Position numbers and translations under genes: made by a program
Assembly (NCBI GenBank): GCA_963763575.1
Contig: CAVXPD010000004.1
Coordinates: 124,001 to 188,000 of the forward strand
From: Bog-473 sp963763575
GTDB lineage: Bacteria; Actinomycetota; Acidimicrobiia; Acidimicrobiales; RAAP-2
Length of the DNA stretch: 64,000 nt
Direction of reading: 5' to 3'
Part shown: one piece after another, positions 34,474 to 43,678 of the stretch
Numbering within the stretch: the first letter of the stretch is position 1
Layout: each line of letters begins with the position of its first letter
Notes under the pieces: model-generated
Database searches by the model: none
Seen by the model: the letters and a program-made list of their open reading frames with translations, nothing else
Told to the model about the DNA's origin: nothing

Positions 34474-36723
34474 ATGACCTCGATCGGGGAGGCCACGGCC
34501 CCACCACAAGAGGAGTCACCGCCAGCGGAGGGAACCGAGCAGCGGGCGACGCCGGGAAGGTGGACCTGGTCCCGGTTCGGGCCCTGGTGCATCGTTGCGA
34601 TCGCCTCGCTGTGGGGCTTGTGGGAGCTGCGGCCCGAGCTCCGGGCGGTCCCGTATCTCGATGACAGCTCCCTCCATCAGCAGATGGTCCGCTTCGCGGC
34701 AGCCCGGATCAAAGACGGCCATCTGCCGCTGACGAGCTGGTTCCCCTACCTCGGGCTCGGATCCCCGCAATTCCTGCACTACCAGAGCCTGCCGGCAATG
34801 ATCTCGGGCACCATCGGCACGGTCGTCGACCCCGACACCGTGTTCCGCTGGTCGATCTATCTGCTGCTGGCCCTGTGGCCGCTGGTCGTCTACTGGTCGG
34901 CCCGACTCGTCGGCCTGGGCCGCTGGACGGCGGCAGCCGCGGCAGCGGTCTCCCCGCTGCTCGCCTCGTCCCCCGGTATCGGCTACGAGGACATCGCCTA
35001 CGTCTGGCGCGGCTACGGCGTGTGGACCCAGCTCTGGGCGATGTGGACGCTGCCGCTCGCTTGGGCCTTCACCTACCGCGCCCTGGATCGGGCGCGCCCT
35101 TTCCGCCGGACCGTGTTGCCGGCGGTCTTCTTCATCATGCTGACGGCGGCCCTGCACTACGAGACGGGCTACCTCGCGTTTGTCCCTGTGGTCGTCTGGC
35201 CCTTCCTGGTGCCCTCGGACCTGTGGCGACGCCTCGGCCGCGCGGTGGTCGTCGGTGTGTCGGCCTTCTTGGCCTCGGCGTGGGTAATCGTGCCGCTGTT
35301 GGCTCAGTCGCACTGGGCCGCGCGCAACCAGGTCCTCGAGGGGACGGGGCTGGAGAACGGCTACGGCGCCCGCCACTTCCTGTGGATGCTCATCACCGGC
35401 CGGATCTTCGACGCCATCCACTGGTTCCCCATCATCACGATCTTCGTAGGGGTGGGACTCGTCGTGTGCGTGGTCCGGTGGCGAACGTTCCTCGCCGGCC
35501 GCGCGTTAGTGACCATCTTCGTCGTCACTCTGCTGATGACGTTCGGACGCACAACCTTCGGCAGCCTCTACTCGATCCTGCCCGGCAGTAGCGACGTCTT
35601 CATCCGGCGCTTCCAAATGGGCGTCCAGTTCTCGGGAATCCTGATGGCCGGCGTCGGTCTGGTCTTCGTCGGGCGATGGTTCGTCGATGCCGCGTCCAAG
35701 CTTCTGCCCGCGAACCGCCGGCGTCGGCTTCAACAACCTGCCGGTCAAGCGCTGATCTCCGGCATCTGCATCGCGGGCCTCCTCGTCGTGTTAGTGCCCG
35801 CCTGGACGTCGATGAACACCTACAACCGGGGGAATGCCACCAATGTGTCCCTGCAGGCGTCCGGCGACGCACACCAGGACCCCCACATCAACGAGTTGCT
35901 CGACTACGTGCGCGTCCATCCGAGAGGACGGGTGTACGCCGGCCAGCCAACCAACTGGGGGATGGGGTTCACGGTTGGGTTCGTGCCGGTCTTCAAGTAC
36001 CTCGAGAGCCAGGACATCGACGAGGTGGGCTACACGCTCCGCACCGCGTCGCTGATGACCGACCCGGAGTACTACTTCGACGACTCCAACCCCGGCGACT
36101 ACCCGCTCTTCGGCATCGGATACATCATCACGCCGCAATCCATGTCCCCGCCGGTGCCCGCTGACCGCGTGCTCTGCTCCGGGGAATACTGCCTGTGGGC
36201 ACTTCCCAACCCCGGCTACATCCACGTGTACGACACCACCGGTGTCCTCGACGCCAATCGGGCCGACGTCGGATCGAAGAGCGAGCCCCTGCTCGACTCC
36301 TCGCTGATCGACGAGCAGCGCGACCTGACCGTGGGCTTCAATGGCAGCGCGGCGTCGGCCCCCACGGCCGAGAGTCTCTCCAGTTCGGCCGGGTCACCGG
36401 GTCACGTCGTCGTCGAGCACGCGGACCTGGCCAATGGACGAGCCAGCGCCGTCGTGCGGACCAGTCGCCGCGCCACCGTCGTGCTGAGCTCCTCCTACGA
36501 CCCCGGTTGGACCGCCACCGTCGACGGCAAACCCGAGCCCACCGTGATGGTGGCTCCCGCGCTGGTGGGTGTCGTCGTCGGTCCGGGTGTCCACACGGTG
36601 ACGTTCGCATACGGCGGCTACGGCTCCTACGTGCCGCTCTTCGTGCTGGCGGTGCTGGTCTTCGTCGTCCTGGGGTTCGGGCCCATACTGTGGCGCCGTC
36701 GCCGGCCCGTCGATACCGTGTGA
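34474..36723 (+). CDS. Large GT-C/YfhO-like multispanning membrane protein
   Basis: Started at ATG 34474, the protein has 749 aa. About 11-12 hydrophobic helices occupy roughly residues 35-450, beginning WCIVAIASLWGLWELRPE. The first outer loop YLDDSSLHQQMVRFAA carries the acidic pair expected in GT-C glycosyltransferases. The C-terminal extracytoplasmic domain contains SSSYDPGWTATVDGKP and GPGVHTVTFAYGGYG, as in YfhO-type proteins, then a final helix and RRRRP. It likely transfers a sugar or modifies a surface polymer from a lipid-linked donor, but no substrate can be named. It precedes the LEH-like gene by 24 bp. Confidence 0.75.
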   Translation: MTSIGEATAPPQEESPPAEGTEQRATPGRWTWSRFGPWCIVAIASLWGLWELRPELRAVPYLDDSSLHQQMVRFAAARIKDGHLPLTSWFPYLGLGSPQFLHYQSLPAMISGTIGTVVDPDTVFRWSIYLLLALWPLVVYWSARLVGLGRWTAAAAAAVSPLLASSPGIGYEDIAYVWRGYGVWTQLWAMWTLPLAWAFTYRALDRARPFRRTVLPAVFFIMLTAALHYETGYLAFVPVVVWPFLVPSDLWRRLGRAVVVGVSAFLASAWVIVPLLAQSHWAARNQVLEGTGLENGYGARHFLWMLITGRIFDAIHWFPIITIFVGVGLVVCVVRWRTFLAGRALVTIFVVTLLMTFGRTTFGSLYSILPGSSDVFIRRFQMGVQFSGILMAGVGLVFVGRWFVDAASKLLPANRRRRLQQPAGQALISGICIAGLLVVLVPAWTSMNTYNRGNATNVSLQASGDAHQDPHINELLDYVRVHPRGRVYAGQPTNWGMGFTVGFVPVFKYLESQDIDEVGYTLRTASLMTDPEYYFDDSNPGDYPLFGIGYIITPQSMSPPVPADRVLCSGEYCLWALPNPGYIHVYDTTGVLDANRADVGSKSEPLLDSSLIDEQRDLTVGFNGSAASAPTAESLSSSAGSPGHVVVEHADLANGRASAVVRTSRRATVVLSSSYDPGWTATVDGKPEPTVMVAPALVGVVVGPGVHTVTFAYGGYGSYVPLFVLAVLVFVVLGFGPILWRRRRPVDTV

Positions 36724-36747
36724 CTCACCCCGAGAACGGAGGTGGCC

Positions 36748-37203
36748 GTGTCTAGTCCGCAGCCGTCGCCCAGCCCCGTCCGCGCTCCAGCGGACGTCGT
36801 CATGGACTTCCTCGATGCCTGGGGTCGCTCCGACCTCGACGCCGTCTTCGACCTCGTGACCGAGGACCTCGTCTACACCAACGTCTCCCTGCCCACGATC
36901 AACGGGCGTGACCGGCTCGAACGGATGGCGCGGCCGATCATTCGCCCCGACCGGATGAGTTTCAAGGCTTACGTGCACCACGTGGCCACCGACGGCGACG
37001 TCGTTCTGACCGATCGGACCGACGAGCTCACGTTCCGCCGCTACAAGACGCTGTTCTGGGTCTACGGGCGCTTCGTGGTGCACGACGACAAGATCGCCGT
37101 GTGGCGCGACTCGTTCGACTGGCTCGACGTCACCGTTGGCAATATACGCGGGCTCGTTGGCCTGGTGGCGCCCCAGCTCAACCGGCGGATGCCGGCGGGC
37201 TGA
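36748..37203 (+). CDS. Limonene-1,2-epoxide hydrolase-like (NTF2-fold) protein
   Basis: This 151-aa protein has the LEH catalytic set R90-x-D92 (LTDRTDEL) and D121 (WRDSFDW), spaced as in limonene epoxide hydrolase (Arg99, Asp101, Asp132). It opens with PADVVMDFLDAWGRSDLDAVFDLVTEDLVYTN, the cone-shaped NTF2-like fold. It should therefore hydrolyse an epoxide to a diol without metal, substrate unknown. The GTG at 36748 follows GGAGG; an earlier in-frame GTG overlaps that site. Likely co-transcribed with the membrane protein upstream. Confidence 0.82.
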   Translation: MSSPQPSPSPVRAPADVVMDFLDAWGRSDLDAVFDLVTEDLVYTNVSLPTINGRDRLERMARPIIRPDRMSFKAYVHHVATDGDVVLTDRTDELTFRRYKTLFWVYGRFVVHDDKIAVWRDSFDWLDVTVGNIRGLVGLVAPQLNRRMPAG

Positions 37204-37229
37204 GCCCACGGCACCGTCGGGAGTGCGCC

Positions 37230-37472
37230 TTATTGCAGATAACGCTCGACCGTCTCCGCCGAGCGCTGCTCCGCGGCGTCCGGGTCCTGCCCGGCGGACC
37301 GCTTGGCCCGGCGCTGGCGAAGGAGGTCCCACAGCTCGTCGAGGGTCACTTCGAGGTCGCGCTTGCGCTCTATCTCGTCGCCGGAGAGGCCCGTGCCGAC
37401 GTGGGCCTCCTCGAGACGCTGTTCCTCGGCGGCCAACTCGTTGATCCGCTGCACGATCTGCTTGTCGTCCAT
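37230..37472 (-). CDS. DUF2630 family protein
   Basis: The 80-aa helical protein reads MDDKQIVQRINELAAEEQRL, then an acidic stretch, RKRDLEVTLDELWDLLRQRRAKRSAG and SAETVERYLQ, matching DUF2630. It is expected to form a two-helix coiled-coil hairpin in the cytosol. The family is common in Actinomycetota and has no assigned function. It converges with the LEH-like gene and precedes lon on the same strand. Confidence 0.88.
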   Translation of the reverse strand: MDDKQIVQRINELAAEEQRLEEAHVGTGLSGDEIERKRDLEVTLDELWDLLRQRRAKRSAGQDPDAAEQRSAETVERYLQ

Positions 37473-37516
37473 GTGTGCGCTCCGATCGACGCTCCGTCGC
37501 GCCAGTCTGCCCGCCC

Positions 37517-39883
37517 TCAGGCGGCCGTGCTGAGCTCGCCCTCGGCGCCGGCCTCCGGCGTGCCCTCCCCGGACAAGGCCGGGGTGAGCACGTCGGAGAT
37601 GGTGGCGGCCAGGTGGAACGTCATGACGTCGCGGACCTCGGTGGGGACGTCCTCGAGGTCCGGGCCGTTGCGCTCGGGCAGGACGACCTCGGTCAGCCCG
37701 GCCCGGTGCGCGGCCAGCACCTTCTGCTTGACGCCACCGATCGGCAACACCCGTCCCTGCAGCGTGACCTCACCGGTCATGCCCACGACGGAGCGCACCG
37801 GCACCCCACGCAAGAGGCTGACAAGCGCGGTCGTCATGGTGACGCCTGCGGACGGGCCGTCCTTGGGCACGGCGCCTGCCGGCACGTGGACGTGGAACCG
37901 CTTGCCGGCGAACGAGGCCGGGTCGATCCCGAGCTCCTCCGCGTGCGAGCGCACGTAGGAGAGCGCGATCTCGGCCGACTCCTTCATGACGTCGCCCAGT
38001 TGACCGGTCAAGGTCAGGCCCTCGGGCCCGTCCGAGACGCTCGCCTCGACGAAGAGGACGTCTCCGCCCGCTCCTGTCACGGCGAGGCCGGTGACCACGC
38101 CAGGCACGCTGGTGCGGTCCGCCGCCTCGAAGAAGAAGTGCGGGCGGCCCAGCCACTCGCGCACGTCGTCCTTCTCGACTGCGACCGGAGCCGTGCGCTC
38201 GCCTGACGCGAGCTTGGTGGCCACCTTCCGCAACAGCTTGCCGAGCTCGCGCTCGAGGTTCCGCACGCCCGCCTCCCGGGTGTAGTCGGCGACGATGGCG
38301 CGGATGGCCTCGTCGCTGACCGACACCTCGTCCTCACGGAGCGCGGCCCGGGTGAGCTGGCGCCGCAGCAAGTGGTGCTTGGCGATGGAGACCTTCTCGG
38401 ACTCGGTGTAGCCGTCGATCCGGATCAACTCCATGCGGTCGAGCAGCGGACCAGGGATGGTCTCGCTGACGTTCGCCGTGGCGATGAACAGGACCCGCGA
38501 CAGGTCGAGGTCGACTTCGAGATAGTGGTCTCGGAACGTGTGGTTCTGCGCCGGGTCGAGCACCTCGAGCAACGCCGAGGAGGGATCGCCCCGGTAGTCG
38601 GTCCCGATCTTGTCGACCTCGTCGAGCACGATGACCGGGTTCATGGTCCCGGCCTCGCGGAGGGCGCGGACCAACCGGCCCGGCTGGGCCCCGACGTAGG
38701 TGCGGCGGTGCCCCCGGATCTCGGCCTCGTCACGGATGCCGCCGAGCGACACCCGGACGAACTTGCGCCCGAGCGCGTTGGCCACTGACTCACCGAGCGA
38801 CGTCTTGCCGACGCCCGGAGGGCCGACGAGGGCCAGGATGGCCCCCGACCCGCGTCCGTCGACGGGCGCGAGGCCACGCTCGGCCTGGAGCTTGCGCACG
38901 GCGAGGTGCTCGAGGATGCGCTCCTTCACGTCCTCGAGGCCGTCGTGATCGGCTTCCAAGATGCGCGACGCCTCGTTGATGTCGAGCCGGTCCTCCGACT
39001 CGACCCCCCACGGGACCTCGAACACCGTGTCGAGCCACGTGCGGATCCAGCCCGTCTCGGGGCTCTGGTCGCTCGTGCGCTCGAGCTTGTCGACCTCGCG
39101 CTCGACGGCCTTGCGGACGTCCTCGGGCAGGTCGGCGGTCTCGAGCTTGGCCCGGTAGTCGTCCGGGTCCTCGCCCTCCTTGTCCCCGCTGAGCTGGTTG
39201 AGCTCCTTGCGGATGGCGTCGAGTTGGCGCCGCAACAGGAATTCGCGCTGCTGCTTCTCCATGCCCTCTTCGACGTCAGTCTTGATCTTCTCGCGCAGCG
39301 CCGCGTCGGCCAACGTGTCGCACGACCAGCCGAGGACGAGACGCAGCCGAGCCTCGACGTCGAGGGTCTCGAGGACCTCGACCTTCTGGGTCAACGACAG
39401 GTCGGGCGAGTAGCCCGCCACGTCGGCCAGGCGGCTCGGCTCGGTGATCTCACGTAGCTGCGCCGCGATGCGGCCGGCGCCCCTCGTGTGCAAGATGTTC
39501 TCGAGCACGGCGCGGTACTCGCGCGCCAACTCGTGTGCGGCCGGCGTCGGCTCGGGTTCGGTGATCGACTCGGCCTCGACCCAGAGCGCGTTCCCGGTGC
39601 CGGGCACGCCGGTTCCGATGAGGGCGCGGTGGTCACCGCGGATGGCCACGGCCGGCGTGCCGCCGGGCAGGTCACCCTCCTCCATCACCTCGGCGACGAC
39701 CCCGACGCGGCCGAAGCGGCCGTCGATGTGGGGCACGAGCAGCAGCCGACCGCCGGCAGAGCGGGCAGACTCCACGGCGGCGCGGGCCTCGTCGGACTCG
39801 AGCGCCATCGTGAAGACCATCCCCGGCAGCACCACACCGGAGGTGAGGGGAAGCAATGGGAGTGTCACATTCTCGTTCGTCAT
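37517..39883 (-). CDS. lon: ATP-dependent protease Lon
   Basis: Lon degrades damaged and regulatory proteins in the cytosol as an AAA+ hexamer. The 788-aa product has an N-terminal LON substrate domain (LPLLPLTSGVVLPGMVF, residues 8-200), a long helical linker (EEGMEKQQREFLLRRQLDAI), the AAA+ module with Walker A GPPGVGKTS and Walker B VIVLDEVDKIG, and the C-terminal protease with the Ser-Lys dyad S678 (KDGPSAGV) and K719 (GGVKQK). The ATG at 39883 follows AGAAGGAAG; the frame is open far upstream but that part is not Lon. No HAIR (HspR) element was found upstream. Confidence 0.97.
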   Translation of the reverse strand: MTNENVTLPLLPLTSGVVLPGMVFTMALESDEARAAVESARSAGGRLLLVPHIDGRFGRVGVVAEVMEEGDLPGGTPAVAIRGDHRALIGTGVPGTGNALWVEAESITEPEPTPAAHELAREYRAVLENILHTRGAGRIAAQLREITEPSRLADVAGYSPDLSLTQKVEVLETLDVEARLRLVLGWSCDTLADAALREKIKTDVEEGMEKQQREFLLRRQLDAIRKELNQLSGDKEGEDPDDYRAKLETADLPEDVRKAVEREVDKLERTSDQSPETGWIRTWLDTVFEVPWGVESEDRLDINEASRILEADHDGLEDVKERILEHLAVRKLQAERGLAPVDGRGSGAILALVGPPGVGKTSLGESVANALGRKFVRVSLGGIRDEAEIRGHRRTYVGAQPGRLVRALREAGTMNPVIVLDEVDKIGTDYRGDPSSALLEVLDPAQNHTFRDHYLEVDLDLSRVLFIATANVSETIPGPLLDRMELIRIDGYTESEKVSIAKHHLLRRQLTRAALREDEVSVSDEAIRAIVADYTREAGVRNLERELGKLLRKVATKLASGERTAPVAVEKDDVREWLGRPHFFFEAADRTSVPGVVTGLAVTGAGGDVLFVEASVSDGPEGLTLTGQLGDVMKESAEIALSYVRSHAEELGIDPASFAGKRFHVHVPAGAVPKDGPSAGVTMTTALVSLLRGVPVRSVVGMTGEVTLQGRVLPIGGVKQKVLAAHRAGLTEVVLPERNGPDLEDVPTEVRDVMTFHLAATISDVLTPALSGEGTPEAGAEGELSTAA

Positions 39884-40075
39884 CGGGTCTTCCTTCTGGT
39901 CGATCCGTGCCCCGACGTAATGCCGTAAGCACGAAATCCTCTGACTGGTAAACCATTTCGAGGGGACGGTTGTTCCCGGGGAGAAGTCCCTGGTCACACC
40001 CCCTCTTGCGGGCCGGCGGGAGGGCGGGGCCGGGTGCCCGAAGCCTCGGGCAGGGGAAAGATCTAGCGTAAAGGT

Positions 40076-40405
40076 GTGATCGGGCCCACCAGCGCGTCGC
40101 TCGCCCCCGAAGGGGCCGGGCAGACCACGCTGGCCCCGTCCCGGCCGGCGCCCGACCTCGACGACGGCGACCACGACCGGATGGCCCACATCGTGCTCGA
40201 GGGCTACACGCCCAAGGAGGGCGAGAAGGCCGGCGAATACGTCTCGGCGGGACCGAGCGTCGTCGAAGGGATCGTCAACGCCGTGCCGGTGCGGGCGCTC
40301 TGCGGCAAGGAGTGGGTCCCCGGGCGCGACCCCAAGCGCTACGGCCTCTGCCCGACGTGCAAGGAGATCGCCGAGGCCATGGGCTGGAAGATCCCGGCCA
40401 ACTGA
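40076..40405 (+). CDS. DUF3039 domain protein
   Basis: The 109-aa product has the DUF3039 core: DGDHDRMAHIV, then IVNAVPVRALCGKEWVPGRDPKRYGLCPTCKEI. Its cysteines C83, C98 and C101 with the neighbouring residues could form a zinc-like site. A disordered N-terminus of about 30 residues precedes it. Start is GTG at 40076, very close to the likely promoter, and could be leaderless. It diverges from lon. The family is conserved in Actinomycetota without known function. Confidence 0.88.
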   Translation: MIGPTSASLAPEGAGQTTLAPSRPAPDLDDGDHDRMAHIVLEGYTPKEGEKAGEYVSAGPSVVEGIVNAVPVRALCGKEWVPGRDPKRYGLCPTCKEIAEAMGWKIPAN

Positions 40406-40448
40406 GGTCTTTGCGGCTCGGGATCGAGCCGGACTGACGCCGGTCCGG

Positions 40449-40469
40449 GGGGTGGGCCGGACCCACCCC
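40449..40469 (+). terminator. Hairpin terminator after the DUF3039 gene
   Basis: GGGGTGGG and CCCACCCC form a perfect 8-bp stem with loop CCGGA, 43 bp after the DUF3039 stop and about 75 bp before the sugar-ABC ATPase start. There is no U-tract. Confidence 0.5.
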
Positions 40470-40546
40470 GCGGCCGCCTGCCCCGCTACCGTGCGGCACA
40501 ACAGCGATCGAGGGGTGGCCGGCGGTCGGCGCCCGGAGGGAGCACG

Positions 40547-41716
40547 TTGGCACAGGTCAGCTTCGACGGGGTCACCAAGCGCTTCGGCGAGACCACCGCC
40601 GTCGACGACCTGACCTTGAGTGTCGCCGACGGCGAGCTCCTGGTACTCCTCGGCTCGTCGGGCTGCGGCAAGACGACCGCGCTGCGCCTCGTGGCCGGGC
40701 TCGAGGAGCTGGACGCCGGCACGCTCACGATCGGCCCGCGGGTGGTCAACGAGGTCGACCCCAAGGACCGAGACGTGGCCATGGTCTTCCAGAGCTATGC
40801 GCTCTACCCGCACTTGACGGTGGCGAAGAACATCGAGTTCCCGCTGCGCCAGCGCGCCATCGACAAGGAGGAGCGCACGACCAGGGTCAAGAGAGCGGCC
40901 GAGACGCTCGGGCTGGGCGGGCTGCTCGGGCGCAAGCCGGCGCAACTCTCCGGCGGCCAGCGCCAACGAGTCGCCCTGGCGCGGGCCATCGTGCGCGAGC
41001 CGCTCGTGTTCCTCATGGACGAGCCTCTGTCGAACCTCGACGCCGCGCTGCGGATCCAGACCCGGGCCGACATCGTCGAGCTGCAATCCCGGCTGTCGGC
41101 CACGACGCTGTACGTGACGCACGACCAAGTGGAGGCGATGACCATGGGGCACCGCATTGCCGTCATGAGTGAGGGTCGCCTGCAACAGGTCGCGCCGCCC
41201 GAAGAGCTCTACGCGCAGCCGTCGAACGCCTTCGTGGCCGGCTTCCTTGGCAGCCCCGGCATGAACCTGCTGGCCGGGATGCTCGTCGAAAGCGGGGCGG
41301 CGGTCGCCGACGGCGGTGGCGCTGCCGGCGCTCCGGGTCATCCGGGCGATCCGGGCGATCTGGGCGCCGTGGGCACCCTCTGCGTCGCCTTCCCCGGGGC
41401 ATCGGTGCCCCTCCCGCACGTGGTGGCCGAGGCGGCGCGCGGCGGCGGCCCCGAGGTCTTGTTGGGGCTGCGGCCGGAGGCGCTCCACTTGAGCGCGGAC
41501 GGTCCCATCGGCGCCTCCGTCCTCATCGTGGAGCCGCTCGGCGCAGAGACCCACGTCATCTGCCAGACCGAGAACGGCAGTCGCGTCATTGTGCGCCAGA
41601 GCGCCACGGCTCCCAAGCCCAAGCTCGGCGAGTCGGTGCGGATCGCCATCGCGGACGACCCCGCGGCCTACCACATCTTCGACGCCGCGAGCGGTTCGCG
41701 ACTGGGGTCGACGTGA
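40547..41716 (+). CDS. Sugar ABC transporter ATP-binding protein (MsmK/UgpC-like)
   Basis: This 389-aa CUT1-type ATPase powers carbohydrate import. Walker A is GSSGCGKTT, the Q-loop lies in VFQSYALYPH, the signature is LSGGQRQR, Walker B is FLMDEPLSNLD and the switch histidine is in VTHDQVEA. The C-terminal MOI/TOBE region (about 240-389) carries an unusual Gly/Ala/Pro-rich insert (GAAGAPGHPGDPGDLGAVG) before LLGLRPEALHLS. The start is a TTG following GGAGGG. It is the first gene of the ATPase-permease-permease-binding-protein operon, and its stop overlaps the permease GTG. Confidence 0.92.
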   Translation: MAQVSFDGVTKRFGETTAVDDLTLSVADGELLVLLGSSGCGKTTALRLVAGLEELDAGTLTIGPRVVNEVDPKDRDVAMVFQSYALYPHLTVAKNIEFPLRQRAIDKEERTTRVKRAAETLGLGGLLGRKPAQLSGGQRQRVALARAIVREPLVFLMDEPLSNLDAALRIQTRADIVELQSRLSATTLYVTHDQVEAMTMGHRIAVMSEGRLQQVAPPEELYAQPSNAFVAGFLGSPGMNLLAGMLVESGAAVADGGGAAGAPGHPGDPGDLGAVGTLCVAFPGASVPLPHVVAEAARGGGPEVLLGLRPEALHLSADGPIGASVLIVEPLGAETHVICQTENGSRVIVRQSATAPKPKLGESVRIAIADDPAAYHIFDAASGSRLGST

Positions 41717-42678
41717 CGAGGGTCGCGGCGCCTTCGGAGCAGCCCCCGGACCTGGCCCCGGCGAACGGGGCAACCGGGGCCAGGGAGCACGGCCTGCGTT
41801 CCCGGCTGCGCAAGGAGGCGGCGCTGGCCTACGTCCTGCTCCTCCCCGCGCTCGTCCTCTTCGGCTTCTTCTCCTTCTATCCCTTCTTCCGCAACTTCAA
41901 GCTGATGCTCTACGAGACGCCGCCGGTGCCGGGCCTGCCCGCCCGCTACGTCGGGCTCCACCAGATCGTCCCCACGATCACCTCGACGCAGTTCACCCAG
42001 AGCCTCGTCACGACGCTGATCTTCGTCGTGATCGTGGTGCCGATCAGCTTGATCCTCGGCCTTGCGCTCGCCGTGGCCGCGCACCGCCGGCTGCGGGGCA
42101 TGGCGATTTACCGGGTCATCTTCTCCTCCACCGTCGTGAGCTCGGTCGCCGTGGCGTCGGTGATCTTCGGAACCCTGCTCAACCCGGTGGTGGGCCTGTT
42201 GCCGTGGCTCGGCATCAACCCGAACCCGCCCGCGCTCGAGAGCACCACGTGGGCCCTGCCGTCGGTGGCACTCATCACGATCTGGCAGTTCCTGGGGTTG
42301 TCGTTCATCATCATGTCGGCGGGCCTGCAGTCGGTCCCCGACGAACTGCTCGAGGCGGCGCGCATCGACGGCGCGAACGCGTGGGTGCGCTTCTGGCGCA
42401 TGACCGTGCCACTGCTTTCGCCCACCATCTTCTTCGCACTGATCGTGAGCACGATCTACGCCATGCAGGCCTTCGGGGCGGTCGACATCCTCATCGGGCC
42501 GGCCAACGCCGCCCGCCTGCATACGAACGTGCTCATCTACAACATCGTCAACACGCTCCAGGTCGAGAACAACCCGGGGACCGCCGCCATCATGGCCACG
42601 GTCTTGTTCCTCATCACGCTCGGCCTGACGCTGCTGCAGCTGCGCTTCTTGGAGCGGAGGGTCACCTATGTCCGCTGA
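41713..42678 (+). CDS. Sugar ABC transporter permease (UgpA/MalF-like)
   Basis: This is a 321-aa inner-membrane permease of the binding-protein-dependent type. About six helices are visible, starting ALAYVLLLPALVLFGFFSFY, and the cytoplasmic EAA loop reads EAARIDGANAWVRFWRMTVP, which docks on the ATPase. The GTG start overlaps the ATPase stop (GTGA), and its 3' end overlaps the next permease by 11 bases. It pairs with the 42668-43597 permease to form the channel. Confidence 0.92.
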   Translation: MTRVAAPSEQPPDLAPANGATGAREHGLRSRLRKEAALAYVLLLPALVLFGFFSFYPFFRNFKLMLYETPPVPGLPARYVGLHQIVPTITSTQFTQSLVTTLIFVVIVVPISLILGLALAVAAHRRLRGMAIYRVIFSSTVVSSVAVASVIFGTLLNPVVGLLPWLGINPNPPALESTTWALPSVALITIWQFLGLSFIIMSAGLQSVPDELLEAARIDGANAWVRFWRMTVPLLSPTIFFALIVSTIYAMQAFGAVDILIGPANAARLHTNVLIYNIVNTLQVENNPGTAAIMATVLFLITLGLTLLQLRFLERRVTYVR

Positions 42679-43597
42679 AACCGGCGTGGTCGACGGCGTG
42701 GACGCGGCCGGCGTAACGGACGTCCCGAAGGGACCTCTGGGAGCGGCCCCCGACGAAGCGCCGATCCCGCGCGGGCCGCGCCGCCGGCTGCGCACGTTCG
42801 GCACCTACGCACTGTTGACCTTCTTCGCCATCGTCCTTCTGTTCCCGATTTACATCACGATCGTGAACTCGCTCCTCGCACCCGACCAGCTCGTCCAGCA
42901 ACCGCCGCCGTTGTTCCCGACCAGCCCGCAATGGCACCACTACGTGACGGCGTGGACGTCGGGGCAGATGTCCAAGTACCTGGCCACCTCGGCGATCATG
43001 ACGGGCATCATCGTGGTCGGGCAGCTCGTCACGTCGGTCCTGGCGGCGTACGCGTTCGCGTTCTTGCGCTTTCCGTTCAAGCGGACGCTCTTCGTGATCT
43101 GCCTCACCACCCTCATGATCCCGTTCGAGGTGACGTTCATCACCAACCTCGACACCATCACCTCGTTCCACTGGTTCAACAGCTACGAAGGGTTGTCGAT
43201 CCCGTTCCTGGCGACGGGCTTCGGCATCTTCCTGCTGCGCCAGGCGTTCCGCCAGATCCCCCGCGACCTGCACGAGGCGGCTCAGCTCGACGGCTACGGG
43301 CACTGGCGCTTCATGACGAGGGTGGCCGTGCCGCTGGCGCGGCCCTCGCTGGCCGCCCTGGCGGTCTTCTCCTTCCTCGGCGCCTGGAACCAGTACTTGT
43401 GGCCGCTGGTCTCGACGGGCGGTTCGACACCGCTCTACACGGTGCAGATCGGGCTGAAGCAGCTCCTGGGCACCCAGGTGTCCCAGATCCCGGTGTCGCT
43501 GGCCGGTGCGGTCATCGCGTTCGTGCCGCTGGTGATCCTCTTGATCATCTTCCAGAAGCAACTGGTGCGCAGCCTCACGGCAGGAGCGGTCAAGTAA
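42668..43597 (+). CDS. Sugar ABC transporter permease (UgpE/MalG-like)
   Basis: The 309-aa second permease has six likely helices from YALLTFFAIVLLFPIYITIV onward. The EAA loop is EAAQLDGYGHWRFMTRVAVP and the conserved end region is FSFLGAWNQYLWPLV. A hydrophilic N-terminus of about 40 residues precedes the first helix. It is encoded directly after the partner permease with overlapping ends, and the binding protein follows after 81 bp. Confidence 0.92.
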   Translation: MSAETGVVDGVDAAGVTDVPKGPLGAAPDEAPIPRGPRRRLRTFGTYALLTFFAIVLLFPIYITIVNSLLAPDQLVQQPPPLFPTSPQWHHYVTAWTSGQMSKYLATSAIMTGIIVVGQLVTSVLAAYAFAFLRFPFKRTLFVICLTTLMIPFEVTFITNLDTITSFHWFNSYEGLSIPFLATGFGIFLLRQAFRQIPRDLHEAAQLDGYGHWRFMTRVAVPLARPSLAALAVFSFLGAWNQYLWPLVSTGGSTPLYTVQIGLKQLLGTQVSQIPVSLAGAVIAFVPLVILLIIFQKQLVRSLTAGAVK

Positions 43598-43678
43598 TTG
43601 GAATCCGTCTTTAAGAAACCGGTTGCGTCACCCGGCGGTGCGCCCCTGAACCATTGGCCCAGGTGGTAGGCAATAAGC

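Noticed and set aside
39884..40075. HAIR/HspR heat-shock operator upstream of lon
   Set aside because: No CTTGAGT-N7-ACTCAAG repeat was found.
39884..41773. Upstream extension of the lon frame to about 1400 codons
   Set aside because: Lon homology and a ribosome-binding site fix the start at 39883; the rest is antisense to DUF3039 and the ABC ATPase.
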